Shown here: positions 37,820 to 48,019 of the stretch, one piece after another
How the letters are laid out: the number at the start of each line of letters is the position of its first letter
How positions within the stretch are numbered: the stretch's first letter is position 1
Assembly (NCBI RefSeq): GCF_011082085.1
Contig: NZ_CP041063.1
Coordinates: 1,302,001-1,366,000 of the forward strand
From: Bacillus sp. Cs-700
GTDB taxonomy: Bacteria; Bacillota; Bacilli; Bacillales; Guptibacillaceae
Length of the DNA stretch: 64,000 bases
Direction: 5' to 3'
The notes under the pieces: model-generated
Told to the model about the DNA's origin: nothing
Seen by the model: only the letters and a program-made list of their open reading frames with translations
Database searches by the model: none
Position numbers and translations under genes: made by a program

Positions 37820-38401
37820 CTATAAATAAGATTTTATTGCATTCCAAACATCTTCTTTTCCTTGTCCGGTATGAGAAGAAAATGTAACGAGTCGATCCGT
37901 CGGTTCAATTTTTAATGTCTGGCTCACAACTTTTAAATGTTTTTGCCATTTCCCTTTAGGGATCTTATCCGATTTTGTCGCAACGACAATCACAGGAATT
38001 TCGTAGTGCTTTAACCAATCGTACATTACCACGTCGTCATTTGATGGGGCATGGCGTAAATCTACGATTTGGATGACTGCTTTTAACTGATCGCGATCAG
38101 TTAAATAGGTTTCAATCATTTTCCCCCAGGCATCTCTTTCTTTCTTAGATACCTTGGCAAATCCGTAACCGGGAACATCAACAAAATACAATCGCTCATT
38201 AATAAGGTAAAAATTAAGCGTCTGGGTTTTCCCAGGCCTTTGAGATGTTCTAGCAAGGTTCTTACGATTAATCAGTGTATTAATAAGCGAAGATTTCCCC
38301 ACGTTGGATCGTCCGGCTAAGCCAATCTCTGGCAAGCCTTCTACTGGGTACTGCTCTGGTTTAACAGCACTGATAATAAAATCTGATTTTGTTACTTTCA
38401 T
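37820..38401 (-). CDS. engB: Ribosome biogenesis GTPase EngB (YsxC)
   Basis: EngB/YsxC is an essential GTPase for 50S assembly. The 193-residue protein has Walker [15 protein letters not shown] (about 29-42), [20 protein letters not shown] and the [10 protein letters not shown]5 region. Its ATG overlaps the lonA stop codon by four bases. The lonA-ysxC order is conserved in Bacillus. Confidence 0.95.
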   Translation of the reverse strand: MKVTKSDFIISAVKPEQYPVEGLPEIGLAGRSNVGKSSLINTLINRKNLARTSQRPGKTQTLNFYLINERLYFVDVPGYGFAKVSKKERDAWGKMIETYLTDRDQLKAVIQIVDLRHAPSNDDVVMYDWLKHYEIPVIVVATKSDKIPKGKWQKHLKVVSQTLKIEPTDRLVTFSSHTGQGKEDVWNAIKSYL

Positions 38402-40719
38402 TTGTTCTCCCCCACAAGTGCGGTTTTTAACACTTCGTCCAGATGTGACACTGGAAGGAATGTTAAATCTTTGCGAATGCTTTCTGGAATATCATCCAGA
38501 TCTTTCTCATTTTCTTTCGGCATAATAATGGTTGTTAATCCAGCACGATGAGCACTAAGCGACTTTTCTTTTAGTCCACCGATCGGAAGAACTCGTCCTC
38601 GAAGCGTTATTTCCCCCGTCATTCCTACGTCTCTTCGAACTGCCTTACCCGTTAAGGCAGATACAAGAGCTGTTGCGATTGTAATCCCTGCCGAAGGACC
38701 ATCTTTAGGTGTAGCACCTTCTGGAACATGGATGTGAATATCGTTCGTTTCATGGAATGTTGGATCAATCGATAGCTCTTCGGATTTCGAGCGAATGTAG
38801 CTGAACGCAGCTTGTGCTGATTCCTTCATCACATCTCCTAGCTTGCCTGTTAAGATCAATTTACCTTTTCCTGGCGAGAGAGATACTTCAATTGCTAGTG
38901 TATCTCCTCCTGCTGTTGTATAAGCGAGCCCTGTCGCGGTACCAACTTGATCTTCCTTCTCAGCTTCACCATATCGGAATTTCGGATGACCTAGCAACTC
39001 TTCCAGCATTGTTTCAGTAACAATAACTCGTTTTTTCTTCCCTGATACAATTATTTTTGTTGCTTTTCGGCAAACCGTTGCAATTTGACGTTCTAGGTTA
39101 CGCACCCCAGCTTCTCGTGTATAATGACGAACAAGCTTATAAAGACTCTCTTCTCTAATTTGGAGATTCCCTTTTTTCAACCCATGTTCTTCAAGCTGCC
39201 TAGGAACAAGGTAATTTTTTGCAATGTTCACTTTCTCAATCTCCGTATATCCTGCAATTTGAATCACTTCCATTCGATCAAGAAGTGGCTCAGGAATCGT
39301 TGAAAGATTATTTGCAGTTGTCACAAACATCACTTTTGAAAGGTCATACGGTTCTTCGATATAGTGGTCACTAAACGTATTATTTTGCTGAGGATCCAAT
39401 ACTTCCAATAATGCTGAAGATGGATCACCACGGAAATCATTCGACATTTTGTCGATTTCATCCAACAGGAAGACCGGATTGACAGTACCCGCTTTTTTCA
39501 TTCCACGGATAATACGACCAGGCATCGCACCAACGTAAGTTCTACGATGTCCACGAATTTCAGCTTCATCACGTACACCACCGAGAGAAATTCGAACAAA
39601 CTCACGTCCAATTGACCGTGCAACGGATCTTGCAAGTGAGGTTTTCCCAACCCCTGGTGGTCCAACAAGACAAAGAATCGGTCCTTTTAAAGACTTTGTA
39701 AGCTGTTGAACGGCAAGGTATTCGAGCACTCTTTCTTTCACTTTCTCAAGGCCATAATGGTCCTCATCGAGAATTTTTTCGGCATGATTAATGTCAAGGT
39801 TATCTGTTGTCTCATTGGACCAGGGCACTTGTATTAACCAATCGATGTAATTCCGAATGACAGAACTTTCGGCGGAGCTTTGTGGAATTTTTTCATAACG
39901 ATCTAGCTCTTTATACGCCATTTCCTGAACGTTTACAGGCATATTGGCTTCTTCAATTTTTTCCTTTAAAGTAGCAATTTCACCAGTTTTGCCTTCTTTT
40001 TCTCCAAGTTCTTTTTGAATAGCCTTCATTTGTTCACGAAGGTAGTACTCTTTTTGCGTTTTTTCCATTGAACGCTTTACTCGTTGGCCAATTTTCTTTT
40101 CAAGATCAATAACATCTTTTTCATTTTGAAGAATTTCAATCAACTTATTCAATCGTTCATGTGAGCTATACGTTTCGAGAATTTCTTGTTTTTGACGAAT
40201 CTTTAAAGAGAGGTGAGAAGCAATAATATCAGCTAATCGCCCCGGCTGTTCAATATCACTCACTGAAGCAAATGTTTCCGCCGTTACCTTTTTTGAAACT
40301 TTAATGTATTGTTCAAACAAATCAAGCACTGTGCGCATTAACGCTTCGTCTTCCACATTCATATCAGCACTTTCATCGATTTGTTCGATCTCAACTTCAT
40401 AAAATTCTTCTGTATCTTTAAACTCAATAATTTTTCCTCGCTGAAGTCCTTCAACGAGTACGCGAATTGTTCCATTTGGTAATTTCAACATTTGCTTTAC
40501 AGTAGCAAGTGTTCCAATTTCATAAATATCATTTACTTCAGGTGTTTCTATCTCCACTTCTTTTTGTGTAGAGAGAAAAATCTTTTGATCATCCATCATG
40601 ACCTTTTCAAGTGCTTGAACCGACTTATCCCGGCCTACATCGAGATGAAGAACCATTGAGGGATAAACAAGCAATCCTCTTAAAGGTAGCAATGGTAATG
40701 TTTTATGTTCATTTTTCAA
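38398..40719 (-). CDS. lonA: ATP-dependent protease LonA
   Basis: LonA degrades unfolded and regulatory proteins in the cytosol. The 773-residue protein has the N-terminal LON domain (about 1-195, [16 protein letters not shown]), a coiled coil, the AAA+ module with [17 protein letters not shown] (about 352) and [15 protein letters not shown]-terminal Ser-Lys protease domain with [19 protein letters not shown] completes it. The length is normal. It is preceded by a 282-base gap holding its promoter and the lonB terminator. Confidence 0.96.
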   Translation of the reverse strand: MKNEHKTLPLLPLRGLLVYPSMVLHLDVGRDKSVQALEKVMMDDQKIFLSTQKEVEIETPEVNDIYEIGTLATVKQMLKLPNGTIRVLVEGLQRGKIIEFKDTEEFYEVEIEQIDESADMNVEDEALMRTVLDLFEQYIKVSKKVTAETFASVSDIEQPGRLADIIASHLSLKIRQKQEILETYSSHERLNKLIEILQNEKDVIDLEKKIGQRVKRSMEKTQKEYYLREQMKAIQKELGEKEGKTGEIATLKEKIEEANMPVNVQEMAYKELDRYEKIPQSSAESSVIRNYIDWLIQVPWSNETTDNLDINHAEKILDEDHYGLEKVKERVLEYLAVQQLTKSLKGPILCLVGPPGVGKTSLARSVARSIGREFVRISLGGVRDEAEIRGHRRTYVGAMPGRIIRGMKKAGTVNPVFLLDEIDKMSNDFRGDPSSALLEVLDPQQNNTFSDHYIEEPYDLSKVMFVTTANNLSTIPEPLLDRMEVIQIAGYTEIEKVNIAKNYLVPRQLEEHGLKKGNLQIREESLYKLVRHYTREAGVRNLERQIATVCRKATKIIVSGKKKRVIVTETMLEELLGHPKFRYGEAEKEDQVGTATGLAYTTAGGDTLAIEVSLSPGKGKLILTGKLGDVMKESAQAAFSYIRSKSEELSIDPTFHETNDIHIHVPEGATPKDGPSAGITIATALVSALTGKAVRRDVGMTGEITLRGRVLPIGGLKEKSLSAHRAGLTTIIMPKENEKDLDDIPESIRKDLTFLPVSHLDEVLKTALVGENK

Positions 40720-40804
40720 TCATGGCACCTCCAGACAACAAACTATAAAAACGTTATGAAAATCACTTTTGATCCGAGCTTAAACTATTGATAAGTTGTA
40801 CTTC

Positions 40805-40834
40805 ATTGTATCCTAAGTTTCTTCTACTTGTCTA
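40805..40834 (-). promoter_or_regulatory. Candidate sigma-A promoter of lonA
   Basis: TAGACA (40834-40829) and TACAAT (40810-40805) are separated by 18 bases, about 85 bases before the lonA ATG. I saw no CtsR heptad repeat or CIRCE element in the gap 40720-41001. Confidence 0.45.
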
Positions 40835-40984
40835 ATCATCCCTGCTCAAACTCTAAAAAAACTTACATCCACCAGGAAACTAACTTTGTAAAAATAGTAG
40901 CAATTGCTTCCTTAAAATAAAAACCGTTTAATCAATTCGATGTTTAAGCGTTACATAGTACACTGATTGAATCACTCTTGCAAA

Positions 40985-41025
40985 AAGAAAAACCCCGCCC
41001 GTTAACTTCCTGGCTGGGATTTTCC
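40985..41025 (-). terminator. lonB terminator overlapping its 3' end
   Basis: On the minus strand AATCCCAGCC pairs imperfectly with GGGCGGGGTT and a T-rich run follows. The lonB stop codon lies in the loop. Confidence 0.65.
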
Positions 41026-42669
41026 AATAACAATGGAAGGGAATTCTTGTGATTTTCCAGTTTCAAACGCTGCATCAAACACTTCCGAGAGATGTGTAAC
41101 GGCTATAACTTTAATACCTTTAATTATTTGCAACATTTCTTCATCGTTTTCTTTCGGAATAAGCGCTAGTTCAGCTCCGGCATCACGCGCAGCCGTAACT
41201 TTTGCAAAAACACCGCCTACCGGCTTAACAAATCCATGAATACTAATTTCGCCCGTCATCGCTATTTTATTACTAACTGGAGTTCCTTTAATTGCTGAGT
41301 AGATCCCTGTTGCAATGGCTACACCAGCTGATGGACCATCTACAGGCACTCCACCAGGAAAATTAATATGTAACTGATAAGCGTCTACAGGAATACCCAT
41401 GGACTTTAATACAGTCATCACATTTTCTACGGAAGATTTGGCTAAACTTTTTCTTCGTATGGACTTGGATTGATTTCCGATGCTTTCTTCTTCTACAATT
41501 CCTGTAATGGTAACAGAACCTTCTTTATCTAATTTTCCTTTAACTGCCGTGACCTCAATCTCAAGTAACGCACCAGTATTAGGTCCATAAACCGCTAGCC
41601 CGTTCACGACACCTACTGCCGGATAAAGCGGTACTTTTCTTTCAGGTCGAGGCGAAAGCCGACTCGCATGGACGACCCATTCCATGTCGGTAGCCGTTAT
41701 CCTATCACGGTTTTCGGTAATGGCTAGTCCTGCTGCTATTTGCATTAAATTAACTGCTTCGCGCCCATTCCTTGCATATCGACTTACTCGTTCAATTCCG
41801 TCTTCATCAAGAGTTAAATTTAGCTTTTTGGCTGCTCTGGTTGCAATTCGTGCGATTTCATCCTGACTTAACTCACGAAAATATACTTCCATACATCTTG
41901 AACGAATAGCAGGAGGAATGTCGTCAGGTGTTCTTGTTGTAGCTCCAATCATCCTAAAATCTGCCGGTAGTCCGTTTTGAAAGATATCGTGAATATGATT
42001 CGGAATTGTTGTGTTTTCTTCATTATAATAAGCACTCTCAAGATACACTTTACGATCCTCAAGCACCTTCAATAACTTATTCATTTGGATCGAATGAAGC
42101 TCTCCTATTTCGTCAATAAAAAGAATACCACCATGAGCATTCGTAACTGCTCCTTGCTTTGGCTGAGGGATACCCGCTTGTCCCATTGCTCCAGCACCTT
42201 GGTATATAGGATCATGAACAGAACCGATTAATGGATCCGCTATCCCTCTCTCATCAAACCTCGCCGTCGTTGCATCCAACTCTACAAAGACAGCGGACTG
42301 TTTAAAAGGCGTTCCCCGATTACGTTTCGCTTCTTCCAATACAAGTCTTGCTGCTGCCGTCTTTCCTACTCCAGGGGGGCCATAAATGATAACGTGCTGT
42401 GGATTTGGCCCGCAGATCGCCGCCCTTAACGTACGAATTCCTTCTTCCTGACCAACGATTTCTGAAAAGCCTGTAGGGCGAATACGCTCTGATAACGGTT
42501 CGCTTAAAGAAATGCTTCTCAACCGACGTAGATGCTCCATTTCTTTTCGTGATTCTTTATCTATAGAAACCTTCTGAGTTCGCTGATTCCGAAGTAAATT
42601 CCAGAAATACAATCCTATGACAATCCCAAAAAACAATTGTATCGCTAGTGCTATCCCTGTCCAATTCAT
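41002..42669 (-). CDS. lonB: Sporulation-associated ATP-dependent protease LonB
   Basis: LonB is the forespore-expressed Lon variant of Bacillus. The 555-residue protein lacks the LON domain and instead starts with a membrane segment (TGIALAIQLFFGIVIGLYFW). The AAA+ module follows with [17 protein letters not shown] and GGILFIDEIGELH, then the protease domain with the catalytic serine in GVPVDGPSAGVAIATG. It sits between clpX and lonA as in B. subtilis. Confidence 0.94.
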   Translation of the reverse strand: MNWTGIALAIQLFFGIVIGLYFWNLLRNQRTQKVSIDKESRKEMEHLRRLRSISLSEPLSERIRPTGFSEIVGQEEGIRTLRAAICGPNPQHVIIYGPPGVGKTAAARLVLEEAKRNRGTPFKQSAVFVELDATTARFDERGIADPLIGSVHDPIYQGAGAMGQAGIPQPKQGAVTNAHGGILFIDEIGELHSIQMNKLLKVLEDRKVYLESAYYNEENTTIPNHIHDIFQNGLPADFRMIGATTRTPDDIPPAIRSRCMEVYFRELSQDEIARIATRAAKKLNLTLDEDGIERVSRYARNGREAVNLMQIAAGLAITENRDRITATDMEWVVHASRLSPRPERKVPLYPAVGVVNGLAVYGPNTGALLEIEVTAVKGKLDKEGSVTITGIVEEESIGNQSKSIRRKSLAKSSVENVMTVLKSMGIPVDAYQLHINFPGGVPVDGPSAGVAIATGIYSAIKGTPVSNKIAMTGEISIHGFVKPVGGVFAKVTAARDAGAELALIPKENDEEMLQIIKGIKVIAVTHLSEVFDAAFETGKSQEFPSIVIGKSQPGS

Positions 42670-42701
42670 ACTCCTACCTCCTGATGATTGATCAATAGCA
42701 C

Positions 42702-42730
42702 TAGTATCTCCTCAGCATTGGTTCCATAAA
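42702..42730 (-). promoter_or_regulatory. Possible forespore (sigma-F/G-like) promoter of lonB
   Basis: TTTATG (42730-42725) and GATACTA (42708-42702) are 16 bases apart upstream of lonB, which loosely fits forespore sigma-factor consensus. B. subtilis lonB is transcribed by sigma-F. The match is incomplete. Confidence 0.3.
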
Positions 42731-42828
42731 CCGGAAATGAACAAAATGACTAGACGAAAGTTAGCACCCAATCCACCGAGTGTAAGACCGAGAAGGATAT
42801 CGTGTTAATTAGAGAGGAGCTATATATA

Positions 42829-42863
42829 CAAAAAACCAACCACACTTTAGTGGTTGGTTTTTT
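42829..42863 (-). terminator. clpX terminator
   Basis: AAACCAACCAC and GTGGTTGGTTT form a perfect stem with a 6-base loop and T run on the minus strand, just after the clpX stop codon. Confidence 0.93.
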
Positions 42864-42866
42864 AGA

Positions 42867-44141
42867 TTAAGCACTTTCTTTTGGCGATTTCTTGTCTTCA
42901 TCGATGACTGAACCATCTTCAAGGATTAATTTAGGTGTCGTTTTTTCGCTTACTGTAGAAGCAGATAATACGCACTTTTTAATTTCATCACGTGAAGGAA
43001 GATCATACATGACATCAAGCATAATGCCCTCAATAATGGAACGAAGTCCACGCGCACCTGTTTTACGTTCAATCGCCTGTTTCGCAATTTCAACAAGTGC
43101 ATCATCTTCAAATTCAAGTTCAACATCATCAAGTTCAAGAAGCTTTTGATATTGTTTAACAAGCGCATTCTTAGGTTTAGTAAGAATTTCAACAAGTGCT
43201 TCTTCATCAAGCGGCTCAAGGCTTCCAATAACAGGAAGACGACCGATGAATTCAGGAATAAGTCCAAAGCGAAGTAAATCTTCTGGAAGAACTTTACCTA
43301 AATATTCACCCGGTTTAAGATCCTCTTGTTTCGCTTCACCACTAAATCCGATAATCTTCTTACCAAGACGACGCTTGATAATTTGCTCAATTCCGTCAAA
43401 TGCTCCACCACAAATAAAGAGAATATTTGTTGTATCAATTTGAATAAATTCTTGATGTGGATGTTTTCGGCCACCCTGTGGAGGTACGCTAGCTGTTGTA
43501 CCTTCTAGAATTTTAAGAAGCGCCTGTTGAACACCTTCACCAGATACATCACGTGTGATCGACGGATTTTCCGACTTACGAGCAACCTTATCAATTTCAT
43601 CAATGTAGATAATTCCTTTTTCGGCTTTCTCCACATCGTAATCCGCAGCTTGAATTAGCTTAAGAAGAATATTCTCAACATCCTCACCAACATAACCAGC
43701 TTCTGTTAACGACGTAGCGTCTGCAATAGCAAAAGGTACGTTTAAAATTCTAGCAAGCGTTTGTGCAAGTAGTGTTTTACCACTACCGGTTGGTCCGATA
43801 AGAGCAATGTTACTTTTCGCCAACTCTACATCGTCAGGTTTCGAAGATGCATTGATTCGCTTATAGTGATTGTAAACAGCTACTGATAATGACTTTTTAG
43901 CCTTCTCCTGTCCAATGACATAGTCATCAAGAATCTGGCAAATTTCATGAGGTTTCGGTACTTCTTTGAAATCCACCTCTTCTTCAGTTCCAAGCTCTTC
44001 TTCAACGATTTCAGTGCAAAGTTCAATACACTCATCACAGATATAGACACCTGGTCCTGCAACTAACTTACGGACTTGATCCTGTGTTTTACCACAGAAA
44101 GAACACTTAAGTTGTCCTTTTTCATCGTTAAATTTAAACAT
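42867..44141 (-). CDS. clpX: ATP-dependent protease ATPase subunit ClpX
   Basis: ClpX unfolds substrates and feeds them to ClpP. The 424-residue protein has the N-terminal zinc-binding domain with four cysteines (CSFCGKT and ICDEC), Walker [17 protein letters not shown] (about 115), Walker [15 protein letters not shown], the ClpP-contact loop IGF and the [17 protein letters not shown] sensor-2 region. The length is typical. It lies downstream of tig, a chaperone-protease arrangement conserved widely. Confidence 0.97.
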   Translation of the reverse strand: MFKFNDEKGQLKCSFCGKTQDQVRKLVAGPGVYICDECIELCTEIVEEELGTEEEVDFKEVPKPHEICQILDDYVIGQEKAKKSLSVAVYNHYKRINASSKPDDVELAKSNIALIGPTGSGKTLLAQTLARILNVPFAIADATSLTEAGYVGEDVENILLKLIQAADYDVEKAEKGIIYIDEIDKVARKSENPSITRDVSGEGVQQALLKILEGTTASVPPQGGRKHPHQEFIQIDTTNILFICGGAFDGIEQIIKRRLGKKIIGFSGEAKQEDLKPGEYLGKVLPEDLLRFGLIPEFIGRLPVIGSLEPLDEEALVEILTKPKNALVKQYQKLLELDDVELEFEDDALVEIAKQAIERKTGARGLRSIIEGIMLDVMYDLPSRDEIKKCVLSASTVSEKTTPKLILEDGSVIDEDKKSPKESA

Positions 44142-44413
44142 GAATTCACCCCTAACCTTTGATCTCGATGAAACCCGAGTAGGTCTATCTGGAAAAGGAA
44201 CTCCGTCTGTTCATTTGAACTCCGATTACAAAAAAGCAATCATAACGGTTATCCACCACTGGTTTCTCATCCTATTTATGTACTGAAATTGTATCATATA
44301 ACACAAAAGGATACGAAGTAAAACGACTCTTTATAGCTTATTATGTATCGAGTGATTGTCTTACTACTATGTTTAGCAACTTCGTGTCATTTCATTACTA
44401 CTTCTTTTTGTAA
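44142..44413. other. Intergenic region upstream of clpX
   Basis: No gene is supported here. On the minus strand it holds a candidate clpX promoter (TTTACT 44322-44317, 18-base spacer, TATGAT 44298-44293), giving a leader of roughly 145 bases. The leader contains a direct repeat of GGAGTTC, the first copy running into a small GTTC-AAAT-GAAC hairpin (about 44202-44226). I cannot assign a function to it. Confidence 0.45.
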
Positions 44414-44441
44414 AAACAAGGCGCAATTAAGCGCCTTGTTT
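44414..44441 (-). terminator. tig terminator
   Basis: AACAAGGCGC and GCGCCTTGTT form a perfect 10-base stem with an AATTAA loop. Runs follow on both sides, and on the minus strand TTTTTAC follows. Confidence 0.9.
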
Positions 44442-44467
44442 AAAATAAGCCAGTCTATTAGCTTGAA

Positions 44468-45760
44468 TTATGCTTTTTTACTGTTATCTACAAGAACATC
44501 AATTGCTTTGCGAATGCGTAGGTCACCTTTAAGTGCATCAGTGCCACCTTGCATTGTTAACATGGAACGAATTTGTTCTTCTTCCATGTTATACATTGCA
44601 GCCATCTTAGAAAGTTCTTCGTTTACTTCTTCTTCAGAAACTTCCACGTTTTCAGCATCTGCAATCGCTTCAAGCGTTAAGTTTGTGCGTACGCGCTTTT
44701 CAGCGTCTTCTTGCATTTGTTCGCGAAGTGCTTTCTCATCTTGTCCAGAGAACTGATAGTACATTTCAAGGTTCATACCTTGTTGCTGTAGACGTTGCTC
44801 AAATTCTTGAAGCATACGATCTACTTCTGCATCTACCATTGCAGATGGAAGATCAATTTCACTGTTTTCAGCAGCTTTTTCAATCAACGAGTCTTTCTTT
44901 TGAACGTCAGCATCTTCTGCTTTTTGTTTTTCAAGATTTTCTTTCGTTGTTTTCTTAAGCTCATCAAGCGTTTCAACTTCTTCATTTACGTCTTTAGCGA
45001 ACTCATCATCAAGCTCCGGAAGCTCCTTGCGCTTAATGTCATGAATCTTCACTTTAAAAGTAGCTTCTTGTCCAGCAAGATTTTCAGCATGGTACTCTTC
45101 AGGGAAAGTTACTTTAACTTCCTTCTCAGCGCCAGCTTTCTCACCAATCAATTGCTCTTCAAAACCAGGGATGAAAGTGTTAGAGCCAACTTCTAATGAA
45201 TAGTTATCGCCTTTTCCACCTTCAAATGGTTCTTCACCAAGGAAACCTTCGAAGTCGATTACAGCAGTATCGCCTTCTTTTAGCTCGCCATCTTCAACTA
45301 CTACAAGTTCAGCTTGTTTTTCTTGAAGAGATTTAAGCTCTGCTTCTACTTCTTCATCTGTAACGTTTGTATCTTGTTCTTCAACTTCAAGACCTTTGTA
45401 TTCGCCAAGTTTCACTTCAGGCTTAACAGTTACAGTTGCTTTAAAGATCAAGTTTTGACCTTTTTCCATTTGCTCAACGTCAACTTCAGGACGGTCAACT
45501 GGTTCGATACCAGATTCGTCAATTGCTTCTGAATAAGCTTTAGGAAGAATAATATCAAGAGCATCTTGATAAAGAGATTCTACACCAAAACGTTTTTCAA
45601 AAAGAGAACGTGGCATTTTTCCTTTACGGAATCCAGGAACGTTAACCTGTTTTACAACTTTTTTGAATGCTTCATCAAGCGCATTATTTACCTCAGCAGC
45701 GTCTACCTCAACAGTAAGGACGCCCTGATTACCTTCAAGCTTTTCCCAATTTGCAGTCAT
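44468..45760 (-). CDS. tig: Trigger factor
   Basis: Trigger factor is a ribosome-bound chaperone with prolyl isomerase activity. The 430-residue protein has the N-terminal ribosome-binding loop with the [14 protein letters not shown] signature (about 43-56). The FKBP-type domain (about 150-245, [21 protein letters not shown]) and a helical C-terminal domain follow. The length is typical. A leader with a terminator-like hairpin precedes it. Confidence 0.97.
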   Translation of the reverse strand: MTANWEKLEGNQGVLTVEVDAAEVNNALDEAFKKVVKQVNVPGFRKGKMPRSLFEKRFGVESLYQDALDIILPKAYSEAIDESGIEPVDRPEVDVEQMEKGQNLIFKATVTVKPEVKLGEYKGLEVEEQDTNVTDEEVEAELKSLQEKQAELVVVEDGELKEGDTAVIDFEGFLGEEPFEGGKGDNYSLEVGSNTFIPGFEEQLIGEKAGAEKEVKVTFPEEYHAENLAGQEATFKVKIHDIKRKELPELDDEFAKDVNEEVETLDELKKTTKENLEKQKAEDADVQKKDSLIEKAAENSEIDLPSAMVDAEVDRMLQEFEQRLQQQGMNLEMYYQFSGQDEKALREQMQEDAEKRVRTNLTLEAIADAENVEVSEEEVNEELSKMAAMYNMEEEQIRSMLTMQGGTDALKGDLRIRKAIDVLVDNSKKA

Positions 45761-45812
45761 TTACACATTACCTCCAACAATAAATATATTTCCACTAATC
45801 GAGCGTTTAAAA

Positions 45813-45846
45813 AAGATGACGCCTTTTGGAGTATAAAAGCGTCTAC
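45813..45846 (-). terminator. Terminator-like hairpin in the tig leader
   Basis: On the minus strand GACGCTTTT pairs with AAAAGGCGTC (one bulged G) around an ATACTCC loop and is followed by ATCTTTTTT. It sits between the candidate tig promoter and the tig ATG. It is therefore either a leaky or regulated attenuator or, if the promoter call is wrong, the terminator of the upstream TPR gene. Confidence 0.6.
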
Positions 45847-45897
45847 TGTCTTTTAAACGGTCTCTTTTACTAGTAAATATGGGTTTGCAACTATTGT

Positions 45898-45925
45898 ATT
45901 ATAACATAGAACAGCGAGTTTTCAA
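45898..45925 (-). promoter_or_regulatory. Candidate promoter of tig
   Basis: TTGAAA (45925-45920) and TATAAT (45903-45898), the latter with an upstream TG, are separated by 16 bases. The predicted leader is about 130 bases long. Confidence 0.6.
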
Positions 45926-46019
45926 CACATACGGCGTGAATGAAAACCGTTTAGCCATAGTACAGCTTAACGATAATAACGCGTTAGCGCAAGCAAAACC
46001 ATTTCGTTTCCATGTATTA

Positions 46020-47048
46020 CTATTCGAATGGCCGATAAAAGGGTTGATTCTCAATATTCATGATTCGATTCGCAGCCACTTCGAACTCGGAAGGCTTTAC
46101 TTCGTAAAAAATACGTAGTTCTTCATTTGTTACGTCTTCACCGTTCATTTCAGATGCAACCTTATGGACAGCAGCTGCCCACACTGAACTACTTGAAGGC
46201 TCTGCTTCAAATGGAGAGATGGCAAATAAATAGTGCCACCAAATTTGCATGCACATTTCAAATAGTGCTGGATTTCCCTGCTCGACAACATCAGAGAGCT
46301 TGGATTTCACACTTAAGGAGAAATCTTGTAAAAAGATATCCTGTAATGTAGCTGGATTAACCTTGATCTCTCTTCCAAACTTATGTACGACAACTTCTTG
46401 ATCCAATTCCTTTTCTCTCAATACTTGTAAAACAAGACTTTTTAGAAGAGGATCCTTGTTTGTTGCATTTAAATATGTAAGATATACGGGGAGAGACTTT
46501 TGTTCATCCACAGTGCTTAATTTTTGAATGGCTAACCACTGTTTTTCCGTCTTATCGCTCTCAAGATAATCAATGAGCTTGTCAACATCTTCCTCGTGAC
46601 CGGCATCATAATCAGCCTCAGAATCAAGGTCATAACTCGTCATTTGTCTGCTAAAATGCAGCAGCTGGTAGAGCGACTCCGCAATGTTAGACGGAAGTTG
46701 ATGTTCTTGTAATACTGCTTCGATCATCGTAACTACTTTCTGATACTTTCCAAGCTGAACTAAAATTGATATGTATACTTGAAAAATGTCGTAATAGTCC
46801 CCGATCCCCTGCTGCATCATTGTTTCACAGCGTTCAGACGCTTCACTCAAATTGCCCATCTCCACCAGGCTTAAAACCATTCCAAAATGCCCCTGTGGAT
46901 GTTCCGGCTCAATTTCAAGAAGCTGACTAAAATGTTCATGCGCTTTTGTTATTTCTTTAGCTTTTAGTGCTGCCATTCCTTTTTCGACAAGCTTACCTGC
47001 CACGTTTGGAAAATAAACTATTTTCCTTTCATCCTTTTCTTTATCCAT
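46020..47048 (-). CDS. ysoA: TPR-repeat protein YsoA
   Basis: This 342-residue soluble protein has tetratricopeptide-like repeats in the N-terminal third (about 13-125, for example KGMAALKAKEITKAHEHFSQ and GNLSEASERCETMM) and a helical remainder without known motifs. It is placed upstream of tig as ysoA is in B. subtilis. Its function is unknown; it may be a scaffold for protein interactions. Confidence 0.8.
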   Translation of the reverse strand: MDKEKDERKIVYFPNVAGKLVEKGMAALKAKEITKAHEHFSQLLEIEPEHPQGHFGMVLSLVEMGNLSEASERCETMMQQGIGDYYDIFQVYISILVQLGKYQKVVTMIEAVLQEHQLPSNIAESLYQLLHFSRQMTSYDLDSEADYDAGHEEDVDKLIDYLESDKTEKQWLAIQKLSTVDEQKSLPVYLTYLNATNKDPLLKSLVLQVLREKELDQEVVVHKFGREIKVNPATLQDIFLQDFSLSVKSKLSDVVEQGNPALFEMCMQIWWHYLFAISPFEAEPSSSSVWAAAVHKVASEMNGEDVTNEELRIFYEVKPSEFEVAANRIMNIENQPFYRPFE

Positions 47049-47239
47049 GACGTAATCGCTCCACTCTCTTATATTCTCTATTAAAAGAGTTTACAGCAGG
47101 AAAGGCGCAGCTACGATTAGATATCAGTTTATCAGTATCCACCTGTAAACTCAAGCTGAAGCACGCTACCGGAATCTGAAATCCTTTTATGTGTTTATTC
47201 ATGATTGCCGTAAAAGCTCATTAGCAACATCAGATATAC
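47049..47239. other. Intergenic stretch upstream of ysoA
   Basis: No gene or convincing regulatory element was seen. In B. subtilis the leu-ilv operon lies in this interval between ysoA and the ysnB side; it is not present here. Confidence 0.4.
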
Positions 47240-47276
47240 AAAAAAAGCCATTCTATCACAAAGGATAAATGCCTTT
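47240..47276 (-). terminator. tRNA-Arg terminator
   Basis: On the minus strand AGGCATTTATC pairs imperfectly with GATAGAATGGCT and is followed by TTTTTT, about 20 bases after the CCA end. Confidence 0.7.
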
Positions 47277-47291
47277 AAAGAAAACATATAA

Positions 47292-47368
47292 TGGTGTCCC
47301 AGGCAGGATTCGAACCTGCGACCCACAGCTTAGAAGGCTGTTGCTCTATCCTGCTGAGCTACTGGGAC
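47292..47368 (-). tRNA. tRNA-Arg (anticodon TCT)
   Basis: This is a 77-base tRNA with encoded CCA. The acceptor stem is GTCCCAG/CTGGGAC, the D arm contains AGCTCAGCAGGATAGAGC, the anticodon loop CTTCTAA gives TCT for AGA codons, and the T loop is GGTTCGAATCC. A sigma-A promoter (TTGACT 47438-47433, 17 bases, TATATT 47415-47410) lies upstream. Confidence 0.97.
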
Positions 47369-47451
47369 ATTGTTAGTATAAAACGATTCAGTTTCTAGCG
47401 ACATGTATTAATATATCTAATTACATTAGTAAAGTCAATAGGAAATAATAG

Positions 47452-47481
47452 AAAAAAACACAGCGTACGCTGTGTTTTTTT
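47452..47481 (-). terminator. ysnB terminator
   Basis: AAAACACAGCG and CGCTGTGTTTT form a perfect palindrome with A and T runs, three bases after the ysnB stop codon. Confidence 0.92.
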
Positions 47482-47484
47482 CTA

Positions 47485-48000
47485 TTATGAAAGAGTAAAT
47501 GTAGAGGAAATTTCCTCAATCACTGTTCCATTTTCATCATGGTATGTGACTTCAATTGCATCACTGGTCCACTCCACAATAGCGTAAGTTTGAATAGCAG
47601 GTTTTCTCGGAAGTTTCACGCTGCCTGGATTAAGAAAAAGCGTACCTTCTTCGAATACTGTTAACACTTCATGCGAATGACCAAAGCAAACTAGATCTGC
47701 CTGGGCTTCTTTTGCTTTATAGTGTAATTTCATTAAGGTCATCTTTACATTATACAAGTGGCCGTGCGTAGCGAAAATTGTTTTATTTCCCACCCTTTGC
47801 ACTAACTCATCTGGATAGCGGTCATCAAAGTCACAATTCCCTCTGACTCTTACTTGGAACGGAAGCATCTCCTCTGCATCATAATCAAATTCAGAGTCCC
47901 CACAGTGGATCATACATTCCACTTCGTGCTTATGTCGTTCTACCAGATGGTGTAATTCTTCATCAGAGCTATGATTATCACTTACAACTAATACTTTCAC
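47485..48000 (-). CDS. ysnB: YsnB-type metallophosphoesterase
   Basis: This 171-residue MJ0936/YfcE-family phosphodiesterase has the metal-binding motifs VVSDNHSSDEE, HCGDSEFD, RGNCDF, THGH and GHSH in order. The physiological substrate is not known. It follows the XTP/dITP pyrophosphatase gene by 19 bases and is the last gene before a strong terminator. Confidence 0.9.
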   Translation of the reverse strand: MKVLVVSDNHSSDEELHHLVERHKHEVECMIHCGDSEFDYDAEEMLPFQVRVRGNCDFDDRYPDELVQRVGNKTIFATHGHLYNVKMTLMKLHYKAKEAQADLVCFGHSHEVLTVFEEGTLFLNPGSVKLPRKPAIQTYAIVEWTSDAIEVTYHDENGTVIEEISSTFTLS

Positions 48001-48019
48001 ATTACGCCACCTCTTTTCG

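Noticed and set aside
40720-41001. CtsR or HrcA heat-shock operator before lonA
   Set aside because: No AGTCAAA-type heptad repeats or CIRCE inverted repeat could be found in the gap.
45879-46118. Plus-strand 79-codon frame over the tig promoter and ysoA 3' end
   Set aside because: No Shine-Dalgarno sequence, overlaps a real gene on the other strand, and composition is unlike a protein-coding gene.
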